Notes: a model not told the origin generated them from the letters alone. A stretch of DNA of 64,000 bases from K23-9 sp964460665 (GCA_964460665.1 CAYWSL010000006.1:11461-75460); one strand, 5' to 3'; positions 28,363 to 36,854 are shown, counted from the first letter of the stretch. Numbers and translations: made by a program.

Positions 28363-28572
28363 ATGGCTGAAGGTACTATCAAGCGTTTGACCGACAAAGG
28401 ATTCGGTTTTATTGACACAGGAGCGGAAAAGGATCTCTTCTTTCATTGTTCGAACGTAGAAGTTTGTCGCTTCGATGACCTAAGAGAAGGTCAGCGCGTT
28501 ACTTTCAATGAAGGGCAAGGACCAAAGGGGCCTCGCGCTGAAAACGTTGCACCTCTGGAATCAGAGCAGTAG
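28363..28572 (+). CDS. cold-shock domain protein
   Basis: A 69-residue single cold-shock domain. Nucleic-acid-binding motif RNP1 is KGFGFI (residues 12-17) and RNP2 is LFFHCS (about 25-30); the ending QGPKGPRAENVAPLE is typical. Such proteins bind single-stranded RNA or DNA and melt RNA structure during cold growth, or act constitutively. RNP2 carries FFHCS where E. coli CspA has VFVHFS, a small change. The gene stands alone, with a 233-base leader of competing hairpins before it and a weak hairpin plus T-tract after it. The ATG at 28363 is the only sensible start for the domain. Confidence 0.95.
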   Translation: MAEGTIKRLTDKGFGFIDTGAEKDLFFHCSNVEVCRFDDLREGQRVTFNEGQGPKGPRAENVAPLESEQ

Positions 28573-28679
28573 CAAACGTCGCGTTGAACGGAGTCGTGCG
28601 GTAGGGATCACCGCGCAGGAAAACACATTGCGACCTCCGCAGAAGTTGTCAGTCAGGCTACGAGCACTAGTGTGACGGA

Positions 28680-28711
28680 CTCCCACTCTGCTGGAGGGTC
28701 GCTCTTTTTTT
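28680..28711 (+). terminator. weak Rho-independent terminator after the cold-shock gene
   Basis: A short CTCC/GGAG stem (28680-28683 and 28693-28696) is followed within a few bases by a run of eight T at 28704-28711. The stem is poor but the T-tract is strong. It lies about 110 bp after the cold-shock stop codon. Confidence 0.4.
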
Positions 28712-28885
28712 GCAATGGCAATTGCGTCTAAGCCAACTCTCTTTGGCATTTGTGCTGTTTGAAAACGCACCGTCTGACATTCACCACTGAATCGCTACAA
28801 GCTGTTTTCTGGACTGGTTCATCGTTGATTGCCGGTCCGCTATCCTGCCCGACAAACTGTCCTACTACTCGCATGTGTTTTTGTC

Positions 28886-29662
28886 GTGATCATCCTGCTC
28901 TCGCCAGCAAAATCTTTAGATTTTGAATCCGCTGCCGCTGTCAAAACGTCCACCCAGCCAACATTCACAAAGCAATCATCCCAGTTGATGAAAACGCTTC
29001 GCGAACATTCCGCGCAGGACTTGGGAAAGCTGATGAAGCTAAGCGAGTCGCTGAGCGATCTGAATGCGAAACGCAACAAAGCGTGGAAGGCGAAGCATGA
29101 CGCTGACAATTCCAAGGCGGCGGTCTTCGCTTTTCAAGGCGATGTGTACAAGGGCATGGATGTTGACACGATGTCGGCCGCCGAGGTGAAACGATGCCAA
29201 AAGCACGTGCGGATCTTGTCTGGTTTGTACGGCATACTGCGTCCGCTGGATTTGATACAGCCCTATCGCCTGGAAATGGGCACAAAGCTGAAAACGCCTA
29301 ACGCAAAGAACCTTTACGAATTTTGGGACACAACGGTCCGCGATGCGATCCAGGCTGACTTGAAGAAACTGAAAAGTGATTTGATTGTCAACTTGGCGTC
29401 CAACGAATACTCCAAGGTTGCGAAGCTAAAAACGTGCGACGGATCACAGATCATCACGCCCGCATTTCGGGATTTTAAAAATGGTCAGTACAAGATGATC
29501 AGTTTCTTTGCAAAACGAGCGCGTGGAATGATGACACGTCACTTGATTTGCAATAGCGTCACTTCGGTAAAGGGAATCACGACTTTCAAGGCCGACGGCT
29601 ACAAGTACAACAAAGAACTTTCGACGCCGACCGAGCCCGTGTTCACTCGAAAGGCTTCGTAG
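28886..29662 (+). CDS. yaaA: peroxide stress protein YaaA
   Basis: A 258-residue protein of the YaaA/UPF0246 (DUF328) family; E. coli YaaA is also 258 residues. In E. coli it limits free intracellular iron and DNA damage during peroxide stress, and the fold binds DNA. Motifs are ILLSPAKSLDFE at the N-terminus, VFAFQGDVYKGMD, HVRILSGLYGILRPLDLIQPYRLEMG, VNLASNEYSK and ISFFAKRARGMM. The start is GTG 28886, which gives the family N-terminus; an upstream ATG at 28829 would add 19 residues not found in the family. It is followed after 3 bp by gluQ, so the two are probably cotranscribed. Confidence 0.93.
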   Translation: MIILLSPAKSLDFESAAAVKTSTQPTFTKQSSQLMKTLREHSAQDLGKLMKLSESLSDLNAKRNKAWKAKHDADNSKAAVFAFQGDVYKGMDVDTMSAAEVKRCQKHVRILSGLYGILRPLDLIQPYRLEMGTKLKTPNAKNLYEFWDTTVRDAIQADLKKLKSDLIVNLASNEYSKVAKLKTCDGSQIITPAFRDFKNGQYKMISFFAKRARGMMTRHLICNSVTSVKGITTFKADGYKYNKELSTPTEPVFTRKAS

Positions 29663-29665
29663 CCA

Positions 29666-30694
29666 ATGGCAAAAGGGCGCTTGGCACCATCGCCAACTGG
29701 GGCTCAGCATTTAGGCAATGCGCGTACTTACTTGCTGGCGTATTGGGCCGCGCGGCAGATGAACGCGGATCTGGTGATGAGGATCGAAGACATCGATTCG
29801 CCGCGCGTCAAACCTTGGGCGTCGCAGCAAGCGATCGACGACCTGCACTGGCTTGGTATCGATTGGGAAGAAGGCCCGGACATTGGCGGGGCGAATGGGC
29901 CTTACGTTCAAACGCAGCGTTTCGACTTGTACCAGCATGCCTTGGAAAAGCTAATTGAATCCAATCGTGTATTTCCCTGTACCTGTAGCCGCAAAGACAT
30001 TGCGGCCGCCGCGTCTGCTCCGCATGAGGCCGGGTCAGCAACATACAAAGATGGCGCGACTGGAACCGAGGCAGCGTTCGCCCATGAAGGTGTCATCTAC
30101 CCAGGAACTTGTGCGAAATGGCAAGTCGGCGACACGTTGCCCCCTGCAGGATCGTTCTGCTGGCGTTTTCGTTCGTCAGATCGAATGATTGATGTAGTCG
30201 ATCTTGTGATGGGGCACGAGGCATGCAACCCGGCGCGACAGTTGGGCGCGTTTCCGATCACGCAAAAGAACGGCAAGATGTCGTATCAGCTAGCCGTCGT
30301 GGTCGACGACGCGATGATGGGAATCACGGACGTGGTTCGCGGTGGTGATTTGATCGCCAGCGCATTTCGGCAGATCGATCTGCGTTGTGCTTTGGATGAA
30401 GCGGGGGTTGCGGGCTACGCAGAACCGGGGCCTCGCTTTGCGCATGTTCCGATGGTCACCGGTCCGGACGGAAGACGATTGGCCAAACGACATGGCGATA
30501 CCCGATTAAGCTACTTCCGCGAACAGGGTGCCAGTAGCGAACAAATTGTGGGCTGGGCCGCTTACAGCGCGGGGATCGTGGAATCCGATGAGCCGATCCA
30601 AGCGCATGAAGTGATCTCGCACTTCGATTGGGACAAACTACATCAACAGGATGTAGTCGTAGACGCTGCCGTTTGCATGAGCCGATGGTGTTAG
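29666..30694 (+). CDS. gluQ: glutamyl-Q tRNA(Asp) synthetase
   Basis: A 342-residue paralogue of the glutamyl-tRNA synthetase catalytic core that lacks the anticodon-binding domain. It attaches glutamate to queuosine 34 of tRNA(Asp). The N-terminus is GRLAPSPTGAQHLGNAR, with HLGN as the HIGH equivalent, then MRIEDIDSPR. The single zinc-site half CTCSR lies near residue 110; the class signature KMSKS is replaced by RRLAKRHGDTRL, as in the family. It is longer than E. coli GluQ (308), owing partly to an insert after KDIAAAASAPHEAG. The ATG is 3 bp after the yaaA stop. Alternative: a truncated GltX; the length and RLAKRHG motif favour GluQ. Confidence 0.92.
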   Translation: MAKGRLAPSPTGAQHLGNARTYLLAYWAARQMNADLVMRIEDIDSPRVKPWASQQAIDDLHWLGIDWEEGPDIGGANGPYVQTQRFDLYQHALEKLIESNRVFPCTCSRKDIAAAASAPHEAGSATYKDGATGTEAAFAHEGVIYPGTCAKWQVGDTLPPAGSFCWRFRSSDRMIDVVDLVMGHEACNPARQLGAFPITQKNGKMSYQLAVVVDDAMMGITDVVRGGDLIASAFRQIDLRCALDEAGVAGYAEPGPRFAHVPMVTGPDGRRLAKRHGDTRLSYFREQGASSEQIVGWAAYSAGIVESDEPIQAHEVISHFDWDKLHQQDVVVDAAVCMSRWC

Positions 30695-30782
30695 TCGGCT
30701 TAAGACTTGACGACGCACTAGATGGAGACTGGTTCTGATCGGCCAATCGCCTGCGCGATTGTTCAGTCCGCATTGATTCCAA

Positions 30783-30800
30783 GGCCGGTGGGAACCGGCC
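30783..30800. repeat. perfect short inverted repeat after gluQ
   Basis: GGCCGGT at 30783-30789 pairs with ACCGGCC at 30794-30800 around a GGGA loop. It lies 89 bp after the gluQ stop, before the convergent small gene. There is no T-tract, so it may stop transcription only weakly or be a protein site. Confidence 0.6.
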
Positions 30801-30863
30801 CGGAATCCCCTACATACTGGGTACTGCGTACTGGTGATTCGCTCGAATGCCTACGACGGGATC

Positions 30864-31151
30864 CTATAGACCGTCGCTCTCCAGTTGCTCTTTGTAGGCG
30901 TCGCGTTCGCGGCGAGTGGCTTCTAGGTCGAAGATCAAGTACTTCATGTCCAATCGCAGTTGCGACAGAGCTTCTTGAACAAGATTCAAGATTCGACGAC
31001 GACGAGTGCTGCATTCAATCACGCGATGAAGGGCGGGCGTGATTGCGTCACGGTAACGGGCGGGAAGTGCGTTGATAGCTTCAGCCATCTCCTGCAATTC
31101 GGCGGGCGTTTCGTCAATTGGCTTGTTGTTTCCAATGGTTGTTTTAGGCAT
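30864..31151 (-). CDS. small conserved-looking hypothetical protein
   Basis: A 95-residue protein from ATG 31151 (MPKTTIGNNKPIDETPAELQ). The frame is open ten codons further. The composition is strongly helical with charged heptads (LQEMAEAINALPARYRDAIT, RRRRILNLVQEALSQLRLDM, FDLEATRRERDAYKEQLE), suggesting a coiled-coil or DNA-associated protein. No family is recognised. It is convergent to gluQ. Codon use is normal for the window, so it is probably real. Confidence 0.6.
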   Translation of the reverse strand: MPKTTIGNNKPIDETPAELQEMAEAINALPARYRDAITPALHRVIECSTRRRRILNLVQEALSQLRLDMKYLIFDLEATRRERDAYKEQLESDGL

Positions 31152-31691
31152 GCGAGCTTTCAATCTTGACCCGAAGGTCATGGAGGGAAGGGATTACCAA
31201 GGGTGGTCGTGTGAAGTGCCATCCAATGCATCCGGGGTGCCACATTCCCTGCGGCGCCAAGTCACTTGGCGGTTAAGTCATTCTGTATTAACGACTTAGG
31301 TTAATTGGAAAGCTAGTGGTGCCGAAACGAAACGTTGAAAAAATACCACACTGTTTCGGCTTGGCTTTCGCACCTAAATCTTGGTACACAAACACCTTGC
31401 GCCAGCGGTGACGGGCTGGCGAACTGAGGTGGTGAAAAATCAACCACCGCGCGTTTACCGCACACCTAGCTACACGAATCGCCACGAGAGTGACTTTGCT
31501 GGAGCCCGTTTCTTGCCTGCCGAAATCAGTCGGCGTGGACTAGCGGGTTGCGTCAAAGCCAATGTTGTTGGCGTCGTGAGGCCGATTGTTCCGACTTTGG
31601 ACCCTCAGGTCAACGATTCATGCCTTGGACCACGCAGACAACATCGAAATCGCGCTCAGTCGTTCCGTCTTGGCAAGACTTGAGTTTTCTA
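31152..31691. other. 540-bp intergenic region, palindrome only
   Basis: No convincing gene is seen between the divergent small gene and the 895-residue secreted protein. Open frames here have no ribosome binding site or recognisable product. A 17-bp palindrome, CGCCAAGTCACTTGGCG (31255-31271), is perfect around the central base and has the size of a dimeric repressor operator. It is 104 bp upstream of the small gene start on the minus strand. Confidence 0.5.
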
Positions 31692-34379
31692 ATGCGCCTG
31701 GTTGCTTTGACCCTGATCGCGGCAATCGGTTTTGTCGGTAAAGTCAATGCACAGTTGTTCGACGCATTGGATGCCCATCCGCCTCGCTGGTCACTGGACA
31801 CCTCGGACTGCGACGCGCGAGTGATTCAGCACAAGCATTTGGCCGACGGAGGATACGACGAACGTTCTTGCGAATCGATTACGTTCCAAGCGACGAATGG
31901 TAGCGAAGCGATTTTCGTCTATCCGATTGAACCGGTCGCTGTGATCGACGACCTGAACGCATCGCTGTACACGCTAAGCGCCAAGCCCGGTGTGCGAATT
32001 GGTTTTCGCGTTCGCTATCCATACGCGCGCGACGAAGAAACACGTCGGCCCTTGCACGCCTACGTGTTTGGCGCGGCGTATAGCAAAACAGGCGAGTTCC
32101 AAAAAATCGGCGTTGGCATTGTCGAAAAAGCGGTGAGACTAAGGACGATTGCACTACGGCAAGAGCACGGATCTGCCGCTGACTTAGCTGACCCTTATGT
32201 GGATGCCGTCGTGATCAATGGTTTCACCGGCCCCGGAACCACGGCTGTTCGTATCGATGACTTACACATTGATGGCTTGTTGCCGATCGGGCAAAACGGG
32301 CATGTCCCGCGTTCACGCAGTGAAGCAGATTTTGCTAAAGAGCGGTCAGCCAAACTAGACATCAATTCCGACGCGCGACTAAACGCTGTCTTTCCGACGG
32401 GCAAAGTCACCAAGATCCTTCAGCACAACGGCGAACCATTGAATTGGGTTCGAACGCTGGGATTCGACGGCGTACTTTTGTCGCGCCCACCGACCGCCGC
32501 CATTTTACGCGAGGCGATTCAATCGCGATTGCTGATCTATGCTCCGCCGCCGACGGCACCGGACCGCGATTTGCAATCGCTGCTGGAACCGATTGCTGCT
32601 TGGTATATCGGGTCTGGATTGTCGCTTGATCGTCGACGTGTCGACCAAACGCGACTGACCGCAGAACGGCTGCGAGGTTTTCCGGCACGATGGCAGCGCC
32701 CGATCGTTGCCGCGCCTACCGAAAGCTGGCGCCAGTACTCGCCGCTAGTCGACGCCTTGATTGATGATTTACCGCCCCGTTTGCGGTCGGTCACACCACG
32801 TGAAGAAGTGGCAGAAATGATCACGACACAAAGTCGTGTCACCAATCAAGTGCAAGTGGCCGCTGGAATCGCTTCGATGCCGCCTGAACGAGCGTTGCAG
32901 CAGGCACAAGTGATTGCCAATTCCATCGGCGCACCGCCACCGAGTGTCTTTCGCTGGCACGCGATGTGGTTACAAGCGATGCGCAGCTTGGAGACAACGC
33001 CATCCGCCATCCTGTTTCGATCAAGCCGATCGCTATCATCGGGAATGGAAATCGATAGCCAGCGAGCCATGTCGCTTAGCTATGTCAATCGAATGATATC
33101 GATGGTGGCACCGTGGGTTTCCGGTTCCAGTCCAGCCACGCCACTTCCGATTGCGGGTGGTAACTATCGATGCGGTCGCATTCAGCAAGGCGAAACGGAT
33201 GTGTTGATCATTTCTTCTACCGCGATTCGGGGCAATGAAGTTTTGGCTGGCGACGGTGCGGCGATCGACATTTTGCTTCCACCAGAAGACGCCGCCAAGA
33301 ACGCTTGGCGGGCAACGGATTTCTCTGCCGAAAGAATCGCTTCGCAAACCACAGCCGAAGGAACGCGATTGCAAATCGTATCGCCAGATGCTGTGGAAGT
33401 CGTTGTGCTAAGTAGCGATCCGTCTGTCGGCGGCCGGCTTGCAACGTCCGCAGCTCGTTTCGCGCAGCAAGCGGGTTTGGATCGCTGGCAGTTGACCCAG
33501 GATTTGGTCGATCGGACGCGTCGTGATTGGAACGCCGCCGTCGAATCGCGCGCGACAACCCAGGCGAACCCAACTGACTTGTTATCAGTGGCCAGGCAAA
33601 CGCTGGTGAATGCCGAGCCGCTTTATCGTGCGGGCGATGTGGGAGCGAGTATCCGAATGGCGCGCCGCGCGGACGCTTGGGCGCTGCGTAGTCGTTGGCA
33701 ATTGTCCGAAGCGTTGATGCCGGATTGGCCCAACCCAACCAGTTGCCCATCCATGCAGTGTAGCGCCATGCTAGTTCAGATTGGTTTGCAGCCGCTGATG
33801 CGTGACGAAGGCTGGGGACGCAACCGGATGACAACGGGATCGCTTGACCGACCCGAAGTGTTAGCAGAGAGTCGCTGGACGTTTGGCAAGCGATTGGATT
33901 CCACCGCACGCAGCGAAGTCAGTTTCGTGACACGCGGAATGTTCGCTGGCCCAGGAGCATTGCGAGCACGTGTGGCGGCGATCAACGACGATCCGCTGCT
34001 AGGTGGCTACGAAGGCACGGCGATGCAGATCAGTAGCCCGTCAGTTCGCGTGCCGAAAGGAAAAGCGTTTCGAATCGATGCGATGGTAAGAACGCTGGGC
34101 TTCGGCGGGCCTCACCAAGGCGTGTTGGTTTACGACACCGTCGGCGGTCAAGAGCTAGGGGTATTGGTCCGCGGTGAATCAACTTGGACGCCGATCAGGC
34201 TGTACCGACAAGCGATTGGCGACCAGGAAGTGAAGGTCATGTTTGAAGTCATTGGTGCTGGCGAAGTTATGGTGGACGAAGTCCGTTTGCAAATTTGGGA
34301 ACCCAAGCGGCAGCAGTTTCTACCCATTCAACCAATTGCCGAACGCAATGAAGCCGATTCAGAAACCACCCGTCGTTGA
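31692..34379 (+). CDS. large secreted protein of unknown function
   Basis: An 895-residue protein from ATG 31692. It begins with a clear signal peptide (MRLVALTLIAAIGFVGKVNA, cleavage before QLFDALDAHPP). The frame is open 48 codons further, with ATG 31620 as a less likely alternative. Residues about 20-200 look like a beta-sandwich carbohydrate-binding-like module (SITFQATNGSEAIFVYPIEP; VDAVVINGFTGPGTTAVRIDDL). The middle (about 210-480) resembles an alpha/beta barrel (GVLLSRPPTAAILREAIQSR, IAAWYIGSGLSLDRR). The C-terminus (about 770-890) is again beta-rich (GKAFRIDAMVRTLGFGG; KVMFEVIGAGEVMVDEVRLQ). A role in polysaccharide handling is possible but unproven. I recognise no named family. Confidence 0.75.
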   Translation: MRLVALTLIAAIGFVGKVNAQLFDALDAHPPRWSLDTSDCDARVIQHKHLADGGYDERSCESITFQATNGSEAIFVYPIEPVAVIDDLNASLYTLSAKPGVRIGFRVRYPYARDEETRRPLHAYVFGAAYSKTGEFQKIGVGIVEKAVRLRTIALRQEHGSAADLADPYVDAVVINGFTGPGTTAVRIDDLHIDGLLPIGQNGHVPRSRSEADFAKERSAKLDINSDARLNAVFPTGKVTKILQHNGEPLNWVRTLGFDGVLLSRPPTAAILREAIQSRLLIYAPPPTAPDRDLQSLLEPIAAWYIGSGLSLDRRRVDQTRLTAERLRGFPARWQRPIVAAPTESWRQYSPLVDALIDDLPPRLRSVTPREEVAEMITTQSRVTNQVQVAAGIASMPPERALQQAQVIANSIGAPPPSVFRWHAMWLQAMRSLETTPSAILFRSSRSLSSGMEIDSQRAMSLSYVNRMISMVAPWVSGSSPATPLPIAGGNYRCGRIQQGETDVLIISSTAIRGNEVLAGDGAAIDILLPPEDAAKNAWRATDFSAERIASQTTAEGTRLQIVSPDAVEVVVLSSDPSVGGRLATSAARFAQQAGLDRWQLTQDLVDRTRRDWNAAVESRATTQANPTDLLSVARQTLVNAEPLYRAGDVGASIRMARRADAWALRSRWQLSEALMPDWPNPTSCPSMQCSAMLVQIGLQPLMRDEGWGRNRMTTGSLDRPEVLAESRWTFGKRLDSTARSEVSFVTRGMFAGPGALRARVAAINDDPLLGGYEGTAMQISSPSVRVPKGKAFRIDAMVRTLGFGGPHQGVLVYDTVGGQELGVLVRGESTWTPIRLYRQAIGDQEVKVMFEVIGAGEVMVDEVRLQIWEPKRQQFLPIQPIAERNEADSETTRR

Positions 34380-34491
34380 GCGCGTTTCACGCTAAATCTC
34401 GGCGAGGCTGTCGACAAGCCAACCAAGTCCAGGTGATAATCATTGCTTCATTCAACGCTCCACTGAAAAAATCGATTGGGAACAGTATCTG

Positions 34492-34719
34492 ATGCAACAA
34501 CTTAAGCTCTTCAGAGGTGTGGACAACGAGATGGCGGAACTGGAACGCCAGATCAATCGCTGGATGCGCAAAAGTGGTGCGCGGATTCTGAACGTGACCG
34601 GAAACTTGGCAAGTAACAGCCAAGGCAGTGCAGGTCCAATGAACAGCTTTGTGGGCGGCGATATTTTGGTCATCGTGCTGTACGAAATCGACGCACCAAA
34701 GAAGACACGCTCTGCATAG
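34492..34719 (+). CDS. small hypothetical protein
   Basis: A 75-residue protein: an N-terminal helix (QQLKLFRGVDNEMAELERQI), a basic stretch (NRWMRKSGARILNVTGNLAS) and a hydrophobic beta end (GGDILVIVLYEIDAPKK). The shape suggests a small alpha/beta fold. No family is recognised. It follows the 895-residue gene by 112 bp and is followed by a long inverted repeat at 34748-34805. The amino-acid pattern (helix, then a strand pair ILNVTGN and DILVIVLYE) favours a real gene over chance. Confidence 0.6.
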   Translation: MQQLKLFRGVDNEMAELERQINRWMRKSGARILNVTGNLASNSQGSAGPMNSFVGGDILVIVLYEIDAPKKTRSA

Positions 34720-34747
34720 TCAGAACGCAGGCGGCAACCAAAACGGA

Positions 34748-34805
34748 GGCCACGACCTGTCCTGGCAAAACGCATGGGGTTGATGCGTCAGGACAGGTCC
34801 TGGCC
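34748..34805. repeat. 58-bp near-perfect inverted repeat (REP-like hairpin)
   Basis: The 17-bp arms 34748-34764 (GGCCACGACCTGTCCTG) and 34789-34805 (CAGGACAGGTCCTGGCC) pair at 16 of 17 positions. Inside, ACGCAT (34770-34775) pairs with ATGCGT (34783-34788) around a GGGGTTG loop. It starts 29 bp after a small gene. There is no T-tract. It may be a dispersed REP-like element or a transcript end stabiliser; a genome search would tell. Confidence 0.85.
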
Positions 34806-35042
34806 TACGGTTCTCTTGGCTTCAAACGCTAAAAATCTTGATTCTGGTGAACCTTTTTCCCGCAGAACACTCGAAAACTCTATCCAGATTTGTCTTGTCG
34901 GACACTTGCTTGGCAACGATAATGCGGATGTCGGGTCGCAATACGCGTTGCGACGGACTTGTTTTTGTACGCTGCCCAGACTCGTTCTGGTTGGCACCTG
35001 AGTTTGGAAGCGTCTAACTAGCTTTTGAAAGGAGGTGATCAA

Positions 35043-35087
35043 GTGGATTATTGCTTTACTTGCCAACGGGGTGGTCAAAACCCGTAG
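35043..35087 (+). CDS. 14-residue open frame with a perfect Shine-Dalgarno sequence
   Basis: GTG 35043 starts VDYCFTCQRGGQNP and stops at TAG 35085-35087. It is preceded by AAAGGAGGTGATC (35028-35040), fully complementary to the usual 3' end of 16S rRNA, with 7 bases between GGAGG and GTG. Few genes in this window have so strong a site. The peptide has a CxxC pair. It could be a leader peptide or a mini-protein, or the site may serve only as an RNA element. The downstream 75 bases are structured and end in a strong terminator. Confidence 0.4.
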   Translation: MDYCFTCQRGGQNP

Positions 35088-35163
35088 CTGAGAAAGTCGG
35101 CGGGCTGGAGCCACGGCAACAGCCACCCCACTCGCGATCATCTTTTTGATGCGAGAATAATAG

Positions 35164-35208
35164 CCCGTTTGTTGAGATTCTACCTTGGTCTCGACAAACG
35201 GGTTTTTT
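35164..35208 (+). terminator. strong Rho-independent terminator
   Basis: CCCGTTTGTTGAGA (35164-35177) pairs with TCTCGACAAACGGG (35189-35202), a 14-bp stem with one G-T pair and an 11-base loop, followed by TTTTTT (35203-35208). It ends whatever transcript contains the 35043 mini-frame, as no larger gene lies within 440 bp upstream. Confidence 0.9.
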
Positions 35209-35367
35209 CATGCGCCTACGCCGCCGCTATCCGCCGACGCCCCGAATCGCCGCTGTGCATTTTTCGCCAGCCAAGTATCCTGTGCCCAACGCGGGGCAAA
35301 TCGCAGCGGCAAATCGCAACCACTTTGAACCTAAACAGCAACCTTGAACGAATCAAATCACGAGTCG

Positions 35368-35577
35368 AATCACGATACAGATAGTCAGAACAGTGTCGGC
35401 GACGACAGTCCATTGGATCCAANNNNNNNNNNNNNNNNNNNNNNNNNNNNNNNNNNNNNNNNNNNNNNNNNNNNNNNNNNNNNNNNNNNNNNNNNNNNNN
35501 NNNNNNNNNNNNNNNNNNNNNNAATCACGATACAGATAGTCAGAACAGTGTCGGCGACGACAGTCCATTGGATCCAA
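35368..35577. other. assembly gap with duplicated 55-bp flanks, at the DUF368 gene start
   Basis: 100 N at 35423-35522, with the same 55 bases on both sides (35368-35422 and 35523-35577). It is the second such join in the window and has the same 55-base overlap. Collapsing the copies joins an upstream frame (TTG 35344, encoding NESNHESNHDTDSQNSVGDD and so on) in phase to the DUF368 gene, so the gap hides that protein's N-terminus. Confidence 0.9.
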
Positions 35578-36554
35578 TGAACATGCCGACCATGGTGACT
35601 CGTTCATTGTTCGGCGGTGTCCTGATGGGTTTGGCCAACCTGGTTCCCGGTATCAGCGGTGGGACGATGTTGCTGGCCGCTGGAATCTATCCACGGTTCA
35701 TTGACGCGATCGCCAATCTAACGCGGTTGAAGTTTCGTTTTCATTCACTCCTGGTACTCGCGTGTGTCGTCGGCGCAGCAGGCCTTGGCATTCTGATCTT
35801 TGCGGGAACACTAAAAGACCTGGTCGTTCAGCAGCGTTGGGTGATGTACAGTTTGTTCATTGGCCTAACACTTGGTGGCGTTCCGATTGTTTGGAAGATG
35901 GCCAAACCGGTGTCGCCAGGTTTGATCGCGGCGGGCGTGATTTCATTCTTGGCCATGATTGGATTGGCTGTCCTGCAAGCGACCGGCTACACGGGCGGCG
36001 GGCAGTCGAATTTCGTCATGCTATTCATTGCAGGACTGGCGGGAGCCAGCGCGATGATCTTGCCGGGTGTATCGGGCGGCTACTTGCTGTTGTTGCTAGG
36101 CCAATACGTTCCGATCTTGTCCGGCGTGGATCAGTTCAAGGACGCATTGAAGGCGCGCGACTTCGACGCTTTGATGGGACCGCTTTTCAGTGTGGTTTTG
36201 CCGGTCGGACTGGGCGTGGTTGTTGGCGTGGTCGTCGTAGGCAACTTGCTGCAATGGCTGCTGGCTCACAAACGCAAAGCAACCTTGGGTGCCTTGCTGG
36301 GATTGCTGCTGGGTTCAACGATCGGGCTTTGGCCGTTCCAAATGCCGGTCAAGCCAAAGATCGGCGACATCGTCAAAGGCCAAGCCGTGACCGCCGAGCG
36401 TCTCGATGAAATCGAAAAAGACGACTGGCCAACGACGTTCTTTACCCCCAGCGGCAAAATGGTGGGAATGTCACTTGGACTAATCGCAATCGGTTTCGGC
36501 ATCACGATGGGCATCGCACGAATCGGTGGCAAGGAAGAAACGGCTGGGGCGTAG
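35577..36554 (+). CDS. DUF368 membrane protein, candidate undecaprenyl phosphate translocase
   Basis: A 325-residue membrane protein from ATG 35577 with about eight to nine helices. Motifs are LMGLANLVPGISGGTMLLAAGIY near the N-terminus and its internal repeat AGASAMILPGVSGGYLLLLLGQY. DUF368 proteins have been shown in other bacteria to recycle the C55 lipid carrier by flipping undecaprenyl phosphate back to the cytoplasm. The next intact gene is uppP, which makes undecaprenyl phosphate, and this fits. If the N gap is collapsed, the frame extends upstream to TTG 35344, adding about 26 polar residues; the true start is unsettled. A broken sigma factor follows at once. Confidence 0.88.
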   Translation: MNMPTMVTRSLFGGVLMGLANLVPGISGGTMLLAAGIYPRFIDAIANLTRLKFRFHSLLVLACVVGAAGLGILIFAGTLKDLVVQQRWVMYSLFIGLTLGGVPIVWKMAKPVSPGLIAAGVISFLAMIGLAVLQATGYTGGGQSNFVMLFIAGLAGASAMILPGVSGGYLLLLLGQYVPILSGVDQFKDALKARDFDALMGPLFSVVLPVGLGVVVGVVVVGNLLQWLLAHKRKATLGALLGLLLGSTIGLWPFQMPVKPKIGDIVKGQAVTAERLDEIEKDDWPTTFFTPSGKMVGMSLGLIAIGFGITMGIARIGGKEETAGA

Positions 36555-36560
36555 TCCAGA

Positions 36561-36747
36561 TTGTCGCGCGAGCAGTGCAAAGCGAAGATCGAGCCGAAAA
36601 CTTGGCAGGCCTTTTGGCGGACGGTCGTCGTGGGAGAAACCCGCAGCAATGTTGGCCGAGCAACTTGGGATTAGTGTTGCAAGCGTTTACAAAGCAATGT
36701 CACGTGTCCTTCGCAAGTTGAGATCAAGGTGTCGGAAATTCCCTTGT
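36561..36747 (+). pseudogene. remnant of a planctomycete ECF sigma factor
   Basis: The C-terminal part of a sigma-70 factor survives in two frames. Frame one (from about 36561) reads LSREQCKAKIEPKTWQAFWR then TVVVGET. A one-base shift later the next frame reads AAMLAEQLGISVASVYKAMS then RVLRKLR. KxEPKTWQAFWRT followed by VAEQLGISVASVYKAKSRVLRKLR is the region-4 hallmark of planctomycete ECF sigma factors. The N-terminal two thirds is missing and a stop follows in frame one. It lies 6 bp after the DUF368 stop codon. It is not expected to be functional. Confidence 0.75.
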
Positions 36748-36854
36748 AGAGTTGCAGTCGTTTTGTCGCCGAAAGACGATATTTTCGGAAAAGGTTCAGC
36801 ACACCATTCAGATTCGCCGATGCGCAATGTAGTGTTGCTACAACCCTTTACTCC

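Larger units (their letters stand above)
34806..35343. other. gene-poor region, probable small RNA locus
   Basis: About 540 bp between the inverted repeat and the DUF368 gene without a normal gene. Besides the mini-frame and the strong terminator it has hairpins GTCGCAA/TTGCGAC near 34933-34952 and CCAGA/TCTGG near 34977-34991. The last two precede the Shine-Dalgarno element. A stable transcript of roughly 200-300 bases ending at 35208 is a reasonable reading, but no promoter could be fixed with confidence. Confidence 0.45.

Noticed and set aside
31381..31683. 100-codon frame upstream of the large secreted protein
   Set aside because: It has no ribosome binding site, its composition is Arg/Pro-rich as in non-coding frames, and no family is recognised.
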